This document shows positions 36,301 to 51,200 of a DNA stretch of 64,000 bases, in pieces. This DNA is from Protonemura montana (taxonomy: Eukaryota; Arthropoda; Insecta; Plecoptera; Nemouridae). Position 1 is the stretch's first letter; each line of letters starts with the position of its first letter. The notes beneath the pieces were generated by a model. The model did no database searches. It worked only from the letters and a program-made list of their open reading frames with translations, and was not told where the DNA came from. Location of the stretch: positions 5,674,570 to 5,738,569 of the forward strand of contig OX387602.1 in the NCBI GenBank assembly GCA_947568835.1, given 5' to 3'. Both the position numbers and the translations under genes were made by a program.

Positions 36301-37969
36301 CTATGACATTATCTCGAATAATATAATGGATATTTGTGAACCCACACGTTGTATTGTTATGTCAGTGATATTTAGAACGTTTACCAAGACTTATTTAGTT
36401 GCAATGATGATTTAGTGACAATTTTGACCTAATACAATGTACTTGATATATAACATACCTATAGCTGAATTTCAAGCTAAAGAATATTCTGGTACAATTC
36501 AATTATTATCCAGTGGTATCATCAAGATGTATATTTATGTCCAAAGAATAATCTAATGTTAAATTTCCTTAACGAATTCGGTGTCTCCAAATCCTACGAC
36601 AAGCGTAATTGTTCTGGTGTACTGTAAGTAATCAAACCAACCCTGTTCACTAGCAACATATTTTGTAGTCCCGTCTTGTACCTTCGCTCTTATAATCTAG
36701 AACCTTTTTTTTTTCCCGTAGAATTAAAAAAGTTGTAAAAAGACGTGTAGAAGTAATTATAATATTAATACATTATTAAAACTGATGTTTTGTACGTTTG
36801 TTTTCACCCCTGCAGCAACCCAAAGTCACACATACTTTCTTTCGAGGGCAGATGCTAATTTTCTCTGCAAGTATAAAAGTCGCTGGCGCGCCAGCTCACA
36901 CAGTTTCCCGTGAACGAAAAATGGCATCCCTGGTGAAAAATCTTGAGAAAATGGTCCAATGGAAATCTTAATATAAAAACGAAGCAGCCAAGAAACTGGA
37001 AACTTCTGAGAATATTTCCTTTAGCGTCGTCAATTTCTCACCGGAATACATGATTTCCCACCACGAACGTCATCCACACTTGGTCGCCGTTTTGTCAATA
37101 TTTAAAATTATTGCTCTCTTTCAAACTGAAACTACGATTTCAGCTTCCTCGCTTTCTTTTTTTTTCTCCACCCAGCAAAAGGAAAGTAGTTTTTATTTCG
37201 TCTGGAGTTTTCACATGAATTCTCGAGTTCAAGGTGTCGCAATCAGTCTCACAGAGTTCGTTAGCTACGATCCACACTCAGCTATTTGCTGCAATCTTAC
37301 GCTTTCTGTGAGCAAAAACTTTAAATTGAGGAAAATGGCCGGCGTCTCAGAGCGGCTAGCCGTAAGGAAAGCATTTGAAGCAACTGCAATTGTGAAGCCA
37401 GTAACCGGTCGAACTCGACTTGCTCGGTCTGGACCTCGGCATGGCGACACCGTCAGCAAAAGGTAGTGGATAACAGGTGACGACGTTTGCTTTGATATCG
37501 ACTCCAAAAGCAATCTCTGTGCACGACGCGATAACGTGACAGGTTGTATAGAATCGTTTTCCCGACACGATTCGCTCTTTTTCTCGTATTGCACGTTGAA
37601 TTGCGCGAGATAATGTTTGAAACCAAGTAATTAGTGCCACCCTGTAATTAATTGATTCCTGGCTAACTACATATCAGTCGACGGTTTCCATAAATTGCCA
37701 GGGGAATGCATTGAGTGCAGTTTTCATACCCGAGAAAATGTAAAAAAAAAGGTAATTGTATTTCCGGTGGCAATTAGCAGTGATATATAAAAGATAGCAG
37801 AATATATTTAAATCAATAGCAACACCTATGTTTATTGTGACACTTACACTTTTCTCTCAAGCGTGAAAAATAACACATTGTTATGTTCGGAATGCTATCA
37901 TGTAGCATCTTTGACTAAACTAAGCTCATTTGCGTAAAACAATAACATGATGAAGTAGCAGGTTAGCAA

Positions 37970-38023
37970 GGGCAGCGTGGGCAGCAAGGGCAGCGAGGGC
38001 AGCGTGGGCAGCGAGGGCAGCTG
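37970..38023. repeat. 9-bp minisatellite, about six units
   Basis: Units GGGCAGCGT, GGGCAGCAA and GGGCAGCGA are arrayed in register six times. A related but irregular TTGGGCGGAT motif occurs twice just downstream (38030-38061). On the minus strand the array translates as a Leu-Pro or Cys-Pro repeat, which produces spurious ORFs. Confidence 0.9.
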
Positions 38024-41000
38024 CCGTTTGGGCGGATATGGCAGCTGACGCTTGGGCGGATGCAGGGCAGATAGGCTCGACATGGACTCAAGAGTTGATC
38101 AACATGACGCAATGCTGGTGCCTTGCTCATACGGGGAAAAAGCCAACCCCCGTGCAAACTCAATTAGGAATGTTTGCGAGAATCAGTCGGTCAACAAATC
38201 GACCTGGCACATGGGCTGTGATTAAATTGAAATTAGCTTAACTGGATTGGCAAATAACATTACGGACAAAATGCAATAACCACATTTACACAGTCATTGT
38301 AACGAGCCTAGCAAGCGGAACCGAAACGATTTCGCCAATCGGAATATTGAATATTATAATAACAAAACGAATACTAGATAATATTGCCAATTTAATTGGA
38401 CATTAAACTTCATAATTGTAAATGTTTGTTTAACAAACATGGCCCAATTAAATATTATAATTTAGGCTAGAACAATAAAGGGAAGTTCACCTAGAATATT
38501 GTGGTGACATTAGAGAAATCGCACCCAGCTGAGTCGCACCTAATGTTTTATAACTTGTCCAGTGATTTGTTCCAACATTTGATTGGGTCACCACTCAGTG
38601 GACGATAAAATTGTTTTGAATGTATATCGGGTAACGCGTTAAATTAACAGCTAAGGGGGTGAAGGAAAACGGCTCCTCTTCCTGAGCTGCCGAAGACATG
38701 AAACGGGCTCCTCCACCACCAAGTAGACCTTGGAGATCTGGGAGATGGGAGTATAGGCAGCCTGCAAAGCAGAGAGAAATATGGACCGGGCACCTCCACC
38801 AGTTGACTTTAGGCAAACGACTTTCAAATTTCTTTGAAATAAATATATCTAAAAACGAGACTGCAGCAGGAACAAGTCAACTCGACGCTTCAGAAGGCCA
38901 TGCATACTTGACGGAGCAAATGGTCAAAGCACAGAGAGCAAAATATATGTTTGAAATCCAGAAGTCACGAGAGCTTGCTTGTTAAATTAGAACGACCTAT
39001 TGGAGACAACTCAAAGACTAACAGCTCCTTTCTTCACTCTTTTTGAACTGAAATCGAAGAAAAAAATACACTTTGACTGAAATAATTTGAGAATGCTTAA
39101 GTAAAAGTATTAAAGATCGAGCAGCAAGCTACACAGTTCTTTGTAGAGAATATTATTCCAGGCCTCGTTCTTGCTTGTTATTTTACTTCAATAAACTCAA
39201 CTACCTACGCCATGAGCCCCGCGTCATGATAACTGTATTTTTTCATTTTCCACGCGCGTTTTTCTTTACTCTGATTACTTCGAGCGCAATCCACCCGGAC
39301 ACGACAAGAAAAACGAGCGAGGTTCGCGTGGACCAATTGGGGTAGTGATGCAAATTGATATGCTCGTCAAATTTCTTACAAACACTAGAAGAGATCCTTA
39401 TTAGATCTACGTGAGAAAACAGCAAAATTGTACGATCCGTCAACAAAACATAATAATAATTTGAATTCTAATGTGGCAATCAAATATTGGAGATCCTGAC
39501 AGATGCCGATTTGTTATTTCTCAGAATCTATAAAATGATCTGGGACCATAAGAAAGATTGGATTCATGTTACCAATGAAAGCGGAAAATTATTTCGGTTG
39601 GTATTTTCATAACAAAATATACAAACTGCGTGGTGTTCTCATTGCGTGGGGTTTAAATTTTAATTTCAACATAAAAGAGCGAGATCACGAGAGTCGTATG
39701 TCTTTGTATCGTAAGTGATCGTAACCAAGCAATTCCAAAATGAAATAAATCAATCGCACGCAACGGTGTCCGGCCTCGACACCAGATAACTAATGATAAG
39801 TCGTCACGGATTGAGTCCTGCCCTCGTCGGTGGTGGATTGAGACATACACAAAAGCGAGAGACTGCAGGAGTTAGAAAGCAAGTTTGTGTTGTTCTTACA
39901 GCGACTCTGTAGGCCATTAGCGCTCGGGCTCTTTGCCTAGAACACAACCGGCGTCGGTATGCGACGTGAGCGGCGACGCCCCTCGACGGCCGTCGGTAAT
40001 TACGAAGGAGACCGACGACCAGACGACCGGCCTTCGGTCAAACTTTACTCGTTTAAGAGCGACGGACACGTTTAATTAATTTAAATGAGGCTATAACGTG
40101 TACCTGTAGCTCGCTGGATGTCTTTAATGAGTTTCATTCAGAATTGAAACTGTTCGTTAACTTTTATGTCGGTTTATGGAATCAGATCAAGACGTGTACC
40201 GAAATTGAATTCAATTGCCGTTTTATGACATTGTGATAAACCAGCGAAAAACAGGAACGTTTTTAAAACTGCGCCGCTTCATCTTTTCAAACGGAGGTGA
40301 ATTTTAAATTCTACTCAACATGTACATAATAAGGTTTAATAATGGCTTCTGCTTTCATCTAAACATTACAGCTATTTTTAATTTTCAAAGAAAAAAAACT
40401 AAATTAGCAATTAATTTTGCTCGGATGGATAGTGGAAATATTGTTCTGCACTAGTATGTATGCTGCTATGTATATGTGTGCAAGCATGTATGTATGCACA
40501 TCCGCAAGGTATTTATTCAAATAAGAGGATCGTTGTCTAGTAGATTATAGCTTTACGCGTGTTGTTCTGGGAAAGGTTAAGTCATTTGACATTATCTCAA
40601 TATTCCAGGGTATCGTAAAGTAAGTAATTTAAATGGTAATTTCAATCGCAATCCTCTCACTCCCTCGAAGCCATCTGTAGATATTAGCAGGAATTAAGAC
40701 GCGACCGATCGTGAATGAACATGAACATATAGTCGTGATCTATTAATAGGTACAATGGTGCCCGCAGTTGAACAGAATACTGTCGCTTACAATTTCGTCC
40801 GCACCTTGTTAGAGTATCATCTCGTCACTTCTGATGTTTCATTCGGCGAAATGTGGATTTTCATTGAAACTCTGTTGACAGTTTACAATGAGGTGTACGT
40901 ATGTGACTACTGGCTGCGCGAAAGTCATGACTTGGTCATGACATTCTCTTGAACCGTGTGCCCAAAAATTGCCACTGACAATGAAAAACATTGTTTCAAA

Positions 41001-44000
41001 ACAACGCGTCAAATATGACACAGTTGATGGCAAAAGCTCATTATATTCTGGAAGCGAAATAAGTACCAATGGTACCTTCGATGATATGCCTATTAAATCG
41101 TACCCAAGGTTCATGTCGCCGACTTGTAATAAGTTAGCGATAGCGCCCTCCTCTTGGCTTGGATTTCTTATCTAGCTGTCCACAACTCGGCTGCTTAACG
41201 CTGTAAAATTGGTAAATCAATTGCCGAGCACGACCCATCCCATCCCTATTCTATGAAGCTGTAAGATTACATTATCAGGTACAATCACTTCAAAGTGCCA
41301 ACAGAGCATTATATCCACGCGTGTTCGCGTGTGATGGTATTCATTTCATCTCACAAAACAAACAATAGAATTGTAATGTTCTTAAGATGCTTGACAAGAC
41401 TAGAAACGAAAGGTTACTTGTACATACTTTAGAGTCACATAGAAGAAAAGCCGTGCAGAATGTAGTTCCGTAACTGAAAAGTAACGTAAGTAATTCATCA
41501 CTTCAAACAAAACGCACGTTGAATGTATTTATTACGTAAACAAAAGCAAATTTTGCAGAGTACTTTTTTTCCCTGGCTACAGTTCGCTAACTTTTTGATA
41601 CCTTCATTCCAAACTTCATCCCAGTTCTAGGAAACTTAATTTATGCCCGTCCCTCCAACCACTACATGTTCACTTATAGGTACATCCAATTTTCTTTGTG
41701 CACGATGCTTTTATACAAAAGGGTTCTTGAAAAAAAAACATTAAAAATCATTGAACATAAAATCGCATTATATAGTGATTTCAATCATCTCATTTGCATT
41801 GCATTGAAATCGACATCGGCTTTGGCGCTAACGACTGCTGGCTCTTTTGATGCCTATACATCTCCCACGTTGAGGCTGGATCCTCGGCGCAGTGTACAAC
41901 GATAATCAAGTTTAAACGGTTCCATTGAAAGCGACGTGCTCGGCTCGTGAAAGGGAAACGCAATTTAAGGTGTTTGGTTCTGTATAATATTAGCTTTTGT
42001 ATTAGGCCTATCATCCGTGTGGTTCAAAAAGCTAACGCCAAACGTGTGCTAAATAAACATATGCTTTATTTAATCACTTTTGCGAAAGTAAAGTTTCAGC
42101 TACGGAAAGGTGCTCTAATCTCGAATGGGAACCGAATGAATAGAATTTATTGTTGGAATCAGGTTTTAAATACTTGACACATAGTTGCGCTCGATGAATT
42201 GACAAAGTGCGAGAGAGAGAGATCAAGCGTTGGCGAGTTTGGGATCGTTCAAATCCTTGTCCGATGAACACGAAAAGACGAACCGTTAGCGAAAATAGAG
42301 TTATTTTTTTTATCCTTTTGCTATTTAAACATTTTGAGTTATATGTAGGTCAAAGTGTTGAAATAATGATAAATTGATCACTGATGCATTCTTGCAAGAG
42401 TGAGGATGAAACATGTTCGGTGTTAAATGCAGTTTTGAAGTCTTGAAGTTATGATTAAACGAAAAAGCCAAAAGCTGCACAAAAGCGTTATTGTTGAATG
42501 CCAAGATACCTTTACTGTGTTATTTTTATATTTATGCTTCTATCTGAACCGATCAGTTTACGAGAGTTTTGAAACGGAACCGCTATTCCAAATTGCCGAT
42601 GAAGTCGCTCGTTAGTTAATGTGCCAAGGAACAAAACAATTGGTGTACAATTCCTGCTGCGTTAGTTCTGTTGCTCTAGAAAATAAAAATAACATCGCAA
42701 ATGCAATCGCTATTGCATTTTAAACCTAATGCTTGATGTCGGTCGTGAAATGGTGGAGGTGTCAGATTTTACCTGGAATTCAGGTGACGTTTACTTGCAA
42801 ACGAGGCGTTGCTATTTTCTTGATTTCAATTAAGCAAGCAGAAAATGTGCGCTCGTACAATTTGATTTCGTCGCATCCATTTCTCCCCCCGTCACCGATA
42901 ATGAAGGGTTCACACGCGCGGCAAGTTATCCAGGGGGGAAAGGGGGGGGGGGCTCCCCTGCGTCTTTCGGGAAGGCACCGCTTGAGATAAGGCGTCGTGG
43001 TGCTAGCGAGGCACCGGCAAAAGAACGCGGGTTGTAATTTAATAACATTTCATCTCGGTGTTGTAAGTCTGTAGGAAGGTGTGGGCTAGTGCTACACCTT
43101 TCTGTTCAAAGTAGTGAATGAGTTGAATATGAAAAAATTTGCTAAACATAATGCTAAAATTAATCTAAGAAAATGAGTTTCTTGTCTTTGATTAATTTCA
43201 GCAGTATGTCCTAAAAATTATTCTTATGGCCAGTTATAACGTCCTGTTAAAGTTGTAGTTAAAACAATTACCATGGCGACTTCTAATCGCATGGAGTTGA
43301 ATTCAGGTTTGAGTTAGCTTCAGTTCAAATTTCAGTGAAAGAATGTGGTTAGCTCAGGCCTTAATAGCATAGCATTCTTCTTTTCTTGACGTTACAATTG
43401 GTGTCAGTGGTGGGATTCACCGCTTCTGACCTTGAACCCAGGATAACTCCGTACTACCTGCTCAAGGCGGACACTGTTATCACATTCCTGGTAGCCGAGG
43501 TTGACAGCGCGATAGAATTCCTCCTGGTTCTGTTGTCCGGGCCCCCAACCAGCTCCCGAAAATGTTTTGTACCAAAAATGAGGTCAGGCCATTTTTTACG
43601 CTCGCCTTTTTGCGATATCATTTTTCCAAACGTAAAGACCCAGCTGTCAAGTCTACATCCTATCGCAAACGGATTGAAATTGTTGACAAAGAGGCGTTGG
43701 AATGTCACACTGGGAAAATAATGACCTCACCGATAGTCGATTCGGCATGGTAAACAGCGAGACGGAGCGCCGAATTCAATAACCGAGCTGTGTAGGAAAA
43801 CTGGTCGCTCTGCTAAGAGATTGGTCACTTTATTTATGAGACTCTAAACGATTGTGGTAAGACGATGGAGCATGATGTTCGACGAAACTCTTTTCGTATA
43901 ACGTGACGTTAGCATTCTGGTCTGCTCCATAACATCAAGAGTCGTCGACTTCCAGAAATGAAACCCGACCCCGTTACACAAGAAACAAGGGGGCGGATCT

Positions 44001-47000
44001 AACAGCGACACAACGCCTTAAACAACTGTTACGTGGAAATGTAACTAAGTTTAAATTCGATTAAGCAACAACAACTGATGCCCTCAAATCTTTTATAGAG
44101 GAGTTTTTCTGCTGCTCGTATTTCTCATTCTCCCGCAAATTCCTTCCCGGGCTCTTCCTTTAGTGATATTTATGGGCATACAACAATGTTTTATTATTGC
44201 TATAGCTTCGATTGAGGGAGAGATGAAGGAATGGAAAGGGGCTGGTGAGGTGCCAGTGGAGTTAGGGAGGAATTCCGCAAGATTAAACTAAAGACTAGAC
44301 GTAGTAGCGGGTATGCCGCGCTAAGAAGACTGAAGAATTGACTGCCAGGGGCGCCGGAGTAGGGACGGGAAGGGCAGAGAGACGAGGGAAGACGACGAAC
44401 CAGGCGAAGAAGCGTGTTTCCAAAGCGATTCAAAAGCCTGCTCCAAAAGAGAGTTTCAATCAGGGAGAAATCTGTCCTTAAAAAGTGTATAGTCTGTTGT
44501 TTAGTGCAGCTTTTTGTGACGCTATATAGAGTGAGCTAGACATGGCGAATAACAAAGTGAACAGCGATTAACAGCTTTGATACCTCTTTGAATGTTGCCA
44601 ACCACTCCAATAAAAAAGTAATTTACTTTCATTTGCCGCACACTAAAAAAAAAACCTGCTGCACGCTGATCAATGCATTTTATTCAGCTCATCCTTTTCA
44701 CAAACATTGACTGCGACGAGAAATGAGTTTTCTTAGCACATTTCGTTTCGTTTACCCTGACTTGCGCACCTTTAATTATAATTCATCGCCAAGCAAAAAA
44801 ATTTAATAACCATTCAGAGGTCCTTGTAGCATTTTATACGAGAGTGTATATTATTGCAAATCCTGTGATGTAGTAAAATCCTTTATTTGCCGGGCGATCC
44901 GCGAATGGGGTAAGCGAACGCCGGGGTGGTTGTGGAGAGAGGGCGAAGGATGGGGGGCACAAAGGAGCGCGGACGGATGCTGCGGGATTAGGCTTACTAC
45001 ATGAGCCTGGTGCCTGCCAAGAGAAAGGCTTGGGGCGCTGGAAAACCGGCACTGGAGTGAATTAACGTGATTATCACAGCAATTAAAGCAATAATGCCAA
45101 ATGAGGAAAGAAACAGCGCTAATAACTATAAGGAGTGAAACGATCTAGTCATGGGAAAGGAAAACCAAACTGCCTTCAGACTGTCTTTAAATATTATAAT
45201 CACATCTCTATGATTATTTTATGAAATTTTTCACACTCAAGAAGTAGATGAACTAAAAAGGGATGATAATTTTTGAAACGGGACAGTTTCGAAGATAAAA
45301 CAACCGAGACATAATTAACAAAGTTAAATAACTATGAGTTGAGTAAAAAGAGGGCGCGCGCATCGCGCTCGACATTTTTTACCCTCTCCCACCCGCCTGA
45401 CAGCTAGAGTGGCAGACGTTAATTCTTTATACTGCTGACCTAGATTGCAAAATATACTTACACGAATTATTCTTATTGTGTGACGCATTTTATTTTCATA
45501 TAAAAGTAAAGTGAAAAATCGTTTCATCTTTCAAAGTTAGGGAAAACACTAGAAGAAATTTTGATTTTTTTTTACCGGAAATTAGTAATAAAAGAAAGTA
45601 GAGCATTATAGACTTATTCTTTTTCTTTTTAATATTTTCAGTGGAATTTCTTAAGCTTCTTCAAATTGGATGCGTACTGTAAAGCAAACTATGAAACTCA
45701 TCAGGGTAATGAGACTAACTATTTCGAAAGCGAAGTTTTGTCTCTCTCCCAGGAAGTTATTTTAGGGCTTGAAAGAAAAAGGATAGGCCCAAATTCATGG
45801 ACCCATGTTTTGGGTCTTAGACAGCGGCCACTCCTCTCGGCGTTCTGCCCCAGAAGTGGGGTAAATTTTCTAAGAAGATATAAACTAAACTCAGCAAAAC
45901 TAGGAGATGCCTTCGATTTCCCCCCCGAGAGGCAAGGAAAGTAGTTACACAAGACGACGGCGTCAGCACATCTATCAAACTAGCAACTAACTCCGACTGC
46001 ATCAGGTACTTAAAGTGTTTTTTATCATTAACTCAGAGTAAATAACTGCATTGTTTTTGTGACGGATGCACACAGACGGAAGGTATAAAGCGCTAGACGG
46101 CGACTGGCACATCATAATGCATTCAACAGCATCATGCTGGACTTAAAGCGCCCATGGCAGTTAAGGTATTAAACTTGACGGTTATGTCTGGAAATACTTT
46201 TGCAAATGAAATATTTAAATCTGGCTTTAAGGCGACATATCCTTTAAATGTATTTGTCTCTTTGCAAAGCGTGTTTTAATTGTGATAAGACGTTGAACTG
46301 AAAGGCATTTTCCATGCTGGCAGCGAGTGAATGAAAAGCGACGAGAAATCGTCTGCGGATTCGATAGAAAAAGAACAGCGCGACGTATCCCTTTCATGCA
46401 GTTGGACGGAGTCGTATAATTTTAATTCTGAAGTGGCCACCGAGCACGTTTCGGTGGCTGAGGGGGGCGAATTGGGATGTGAGACTCCGTGCCGCCCGGT
46501 GAGCGTCTGATCTCTGTCGATTCCGCGCGTTGGTAACGGATATCCGGTCGACGAGCGCGGCAGACGCTATAATCAGAGGCGTCGCGTTCAATCTCGGCGC
46601 GGTGCAATTGCGAGAGTGCGTGACGAGATTAGGAATCGCACGCAACGTACGCACCGTACTAGGGCAATGGTGATCGCCGGACGGTGGGACGCAGGGAATT
46701 ATTTGTAATGCTTTGAGACATTTTTTCAGATCTGGGAACAACCATCTATTGACAATTTTGGATGGTGAAAACCCATCCGCCATTGGTTAAGATTTTAAAA
46801 CACACGCTGTTGTTTGATTGAAGGCATGCCAATAAAAGACTTCGGATGACGACGAAGAAAGAACTGGAATCTGTCATATTAGTTTTCAGCGAACGAGCAG
46901 AGTTCCGTGACAATAAGTTTCCGCAATAATCATCTTTAATTTGTTTGCCCATTTTTACAAAATGTAATTTTTAGATTAAACTTTGTCTTTTTATCTTGGC

Positions 47001-47267
47001 GTAGCTCTTAAATGACAAGGAGGGCTTGTTCTTCAACCGTACTTAAGAGGGGCTACCCGAAAACCTTCAACCCCCAGGGATTTAGCCAAGATAACATATT
47101 CATTTCAGATGCCCTCGGTGGGGGCTGTCAGCTGAGGATGACTGATTCTCTAGACTGATATCGCTGGCGCAAACATTTGTCGGATTGATCTGTTATCAAC
47201 TAGGAACGAGATCCGTCAGTCAGTCAGTCGTCCGTCTTAATGGGCAGACCAGACCGACGACCAGGTC

Positions 47268-47285
47268 GGCGCGGCGCGGCGCGGT
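47268..47285. repeat. (GGCGC)n short tandem repeat
   Basis: Three to four GGCGC units in a GC-rich stretch (47255-47300), shortly after GTCAGTCAGTCAGTCG at 47214-47229. Confidence 0.75.
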
Positions 47286-48189
47286 GCGGAGAGTAGCCGG
47301 CTTTTTGCCGCTAATCCCCTGGAGGGGCCGCACAGCACGCGGTCACGTGGGAGGCGTCGAGACGTCAGGATGAAATATGGCGGTCGACGCTCGCCTCCAG
47401 AACTACCGATGCAGCCGGCTCTGCATGACTACCAGTTAAGAACTGGCTGGAAAAAGTGGGCGACTCTCTAAGCCAAAGTCTCAGTGCAGATTCCAAAGTG
47501 GAATCTAGCCCGTGGACGATGGCAGCGAGCAGCTCGGCTTTTCAAACCGGACTAAGGAAGGGATAATGTAGAATGCTAAAAGGACGAAAAGAATGTATGC
47601 TCTGTAGTGGTTAACGTGAAGTGCTCAGCAACGCGTAAAACCACCTGTTCTTCATCTTTTAACATGATTAACAAGGTCCTCAAAGGGGAAAACATTTTTA
47701 AACTTCCAACACACCGAAGTATGATCTGACAGCGAAAGAAAACTAGGCATTTCAGCCTGGAACAACAGCACAAAATGCGATCTAGCCTCGGGGCACTTTC
47801 ATAATTGTTGTTTAAATACTGAAACGGCGGCCGTTTTAATTCAGTTTTAACTGGTTTCGGTGTTTGCTCGCGATATTGAAAACATGCTGAGATGGCTGCA
47901 TGATGAGCGACGCTCTTGCGTGTCACTGCGGGGTAATAGGCCGATGGCTTTGCTGGCCGTGTCCCTGTCTTTTCCTCTACGGGACTCTAGGGAGCAGAAC
48001 CTGCAGAATGAGGGGTGAAAGATTTAAGTGGCAGAAAACTCCGGGAACGAGGGTAAAAAGTAGAATTTTATAACAGCCAGGGAGGACGGTTGGTTTTTGC
48101 ATGAGAACTAGCATAGCACGGAACGAGGCGCGACGGTATATATACTGGATAGAAATTCGACGTCGCGCGTCTCGCGGAGTGCTGTATTC

Positions 48190-48220
48190 GGCGACGACGG
48201 CGACGGCGACGGCGTCGTCG
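48190..48220. repeat. GACGGC/GACGAC trinucleotide-type repeat
   Basis: Imperfect CGACGG units that end as CGTCGTCGG, making the tract partly self-complementary. It is directly followed by the palindrome at 48224-48238. Confidence 0.8.
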
Positions 48221-48223
48221 GTA

Positions 48224-48238
48224 ATTTGCAATGCAAAT
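48224..48238. promoter_or_regulatory. Palindromic octamer-like site (possible POU-factor motif)
   Basis: ATTTGCAATGCAAAT is a perfect 15-bp palindrome around one central base. It contains the exact octamer ATGCAAAT on one strand and a 7/8 octamer in the other half. POU-domain factors bind such octamers. A single site without context is weak evidence, so this is only a candidate. Confidence 0.2.
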
Positions 48239-51200
48239 CGAGTACTCCAAGTGTAAGCATCGGCGACCGTCCTCTGCTCTCAGAATAGTAAAATCGTTCC
48301 TATAACCTCTCAAAAACGCCCTCCACATTCAGAGGCGCGCGCGCCGAGTGCGGGGCGAATATTTCCTGATTTTTTTATTTTATTTGCTTGACTGATATGG
48401 TTAGAATTAAATTGCGGTATGTCTGTGCCAATTGGGGTGACTAACTTTAGTTCCTCGTGGCAGAATTTCCATGCGCTGCCACGGTGTGAAATTCGACGGG
48501 GTTGCACTGGTAGGGAGCCGTCCGCCAAGTGTCCATTAAAGTAATTATAAATTTTACATGTATACCATGAAGGTGGCAGTACAATTTATTCGCGCGGTAC
48601 TACTATTTGCTGGGTAGATGCTGGAAATTAATCAAGCTCTCAGCGACGGACATGGGAGAATATAAATGTAAATCGAAAAGTCGAACTATATTAGAGGCGC
48701 TAATTTCACGGGAGTGGATTAGTTGGGGAAGCTCGTCTGGCCCGCAACGATACAGAATTCTACGCTTAAGTGTGATTATTAAATTACAAGCATTTCAATA
48801 TCTGGACATATGAATCCAAACTAACACTAACATTATCCGCTATCACCGACCATACCGGACCCATTCAGAGCTATAAGCACTCCCAGTGAACGACTTTACT
48901 TAGCATTAACTAAATTCTTATTGTCTGACAATATTCTACCAAAATTGAGCTTGTTGTGCTTGTCACATGCGCTGCCGTGTCGCGGACTTTGCTCTTACCA
49001 CGCTTTCAAAGTTAAACACAGTAATTAAATTTTAATTAAAATTTCAATTGATGATGAAGGTCCACAAGTCTCGGTTAAACGTAGCCGTCAGACTCGGTCA
49101 CCCACCTCACCACCCAACCCCGCCCGTTCCATCGCTTTGCCGTATTATTGCAGTGTCATGAGCAGACGTAGAAGGGAAACAATGCTCGGCGTTCCCGTCA
49201 AGCATGGACCGCGCGTGTGTGTCCCCATGCTTCATCAACGCCCTCGTTCCAAGACAACCCGCACGTTCGGAGCTCGTAAAAACGATTTCATAATCGAGTT
49301 AATACGATCAAGGTGGGCTGAGTTGGCGGCGCAACTTTTTAATTGCGCCCGATTTGCATTTTCACAAATTACGTTAATCGTGTTTAGCGCCTTTTTTTGA
49401 GAGGAAATGGCCTGGAAGAAATTGTTATAGTCTGCCTTCCAGCGCTTGGCGTGACGTGTTATTGCGTGGGTTAATTTTGTTGGGCGGAGAAGTGGTGGGA
49501 AGAGGCAAGGGGACAAATATTAACAATGAAATCGAACTGCTTTTCAAAATCGAAAATACCTGCCCCTGTCACTTTTCAAAGACTTCATTTTGCGAGTTTT
49601 CCCAGACAACATGGAAATGAACACACACTTGATAACCATGCCATCGTGTTAAGAAAAACTATTAGCAAACCCTTTTCATCTTCAGATTTCGATAACAATA
49701 ACAAATATATATAAACATATCGTTTTCTCATAATGTGAATTACCCAGAATCGCAGTATTATATGCTTGAAAAGTAGCACCGGATATACACGAGGCCGGCT
49801 GCCAATTCAAACCAGCAAAACGGGGCACTTTCTAAAATAAGTCTATTTACGGAAGGTATTAAGAACGATACGAAGGATTGACGGTGCTTGACAACAGTCG
49901 ACAAGCAATGCTCCGACTAAAAGTAGTTCGTTATGTCGTCCGTCGCTGAACTAGTTAATTCGGAACGAGTGACTGCGAAGCAAATGATATATCCCGAACT
50001 GTTCCACGGGAGCACATAATTGGAGCTAGTAGACCCTTGTTATTGAGTGCAGCTGTTTTCGAGCAAAGTCCTTGTATTATTTTACCATTTACAATTAAAA
50101 ACATAGCTCCAGAGTTCAGCTTACGTGCGAGGGGGTTCCGGCCGATTTCTGCGCGGTTGCCCGGGCAATGCTGTGGGAAATAGCCGACTGTTGCGAACGA
50201 CCAAGGCACTAGGCAGACCCTAGAACAAACAATACGAAATATTATGTATAGTTCTTGTTTATATTGTTTTCTTAATGAGTTTTAAATGGAATATTTTAAT
50301 GTAAAATGGAGTGTTTTACACTTCATATAATACAGTCAGAAGTCAACATCTGGGAATCCAGTACAAAATGATAAAAATTACTGAGATTATCTTTACTGCT
50401 TGCACATGCGTAAAATAATCTGAAAACCTAACGGGCTAAGAATAGAGTAAATAGATAGCAACCCTTAGTAGAAAAGTGCAATTTGTAAAGGGGAAAAGAT
50501 TTGCGTTGCCCACGCACACTTGGCAGTAAATTGCATCATTAAAAATATAATTAATGGAAAAGAGCCCCAGATCTCCACGTGCCTTACAAGTATTATACAA
50601 TCGCCGGTAATTGAACTGTTTATGATTCCAACAAAACTTTTCCACTGGCCTCGGCACGGCAAGAACTTTTAATCCAGTGCTCATAACAAATTAATGAACC
50701 ACTTTGAACATATACTAGGTCTAATTCATTCGACTGCAGGTCGACCCCTACTACACACAGGTTCATGCAATATTTTAAAATGCTTGCTCTTTTAAACTAA
50801 CTTCCCTTCGCAAACACCACTTAAATAATTAATTTCGCTGAGGATTATACTATCCAACGTGCACGAAAATATTTGGATTCAAGAGTGTGTGGTCAAAGCT
50901 CTGGCATGTCCGTGAGGTGGATTACGTGGAAATACACTAGTGACGTTCGAATAAGCATAATGCACGGAACTAAATGAAGCGAACACAGGTGGTCTGCTTT
51001 TTTGCGTTCAAAAAGAAGGTATCCCTTGACCTGGGGGGATTATAGAGCGATAGGACTTTTGGCTGGCTGGTGTTTCTACAGAAAAGCTAAACCGACTTTG
51101 TGAAAATTGTGTCTAGTCGGTGACGGTGGTACGAAAGACAAACTCCTCGCAGCAATATGTCTTGCTTAACTCTTATTTGATGAAAATAAACCGGGCACTA

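Noticed and set aside
43386-43721. 111-codon plus-strand ORF with an overlapping minus-strand ORF
   Set aside because: No domain or splice context, and the reverse frame is open over the same span.
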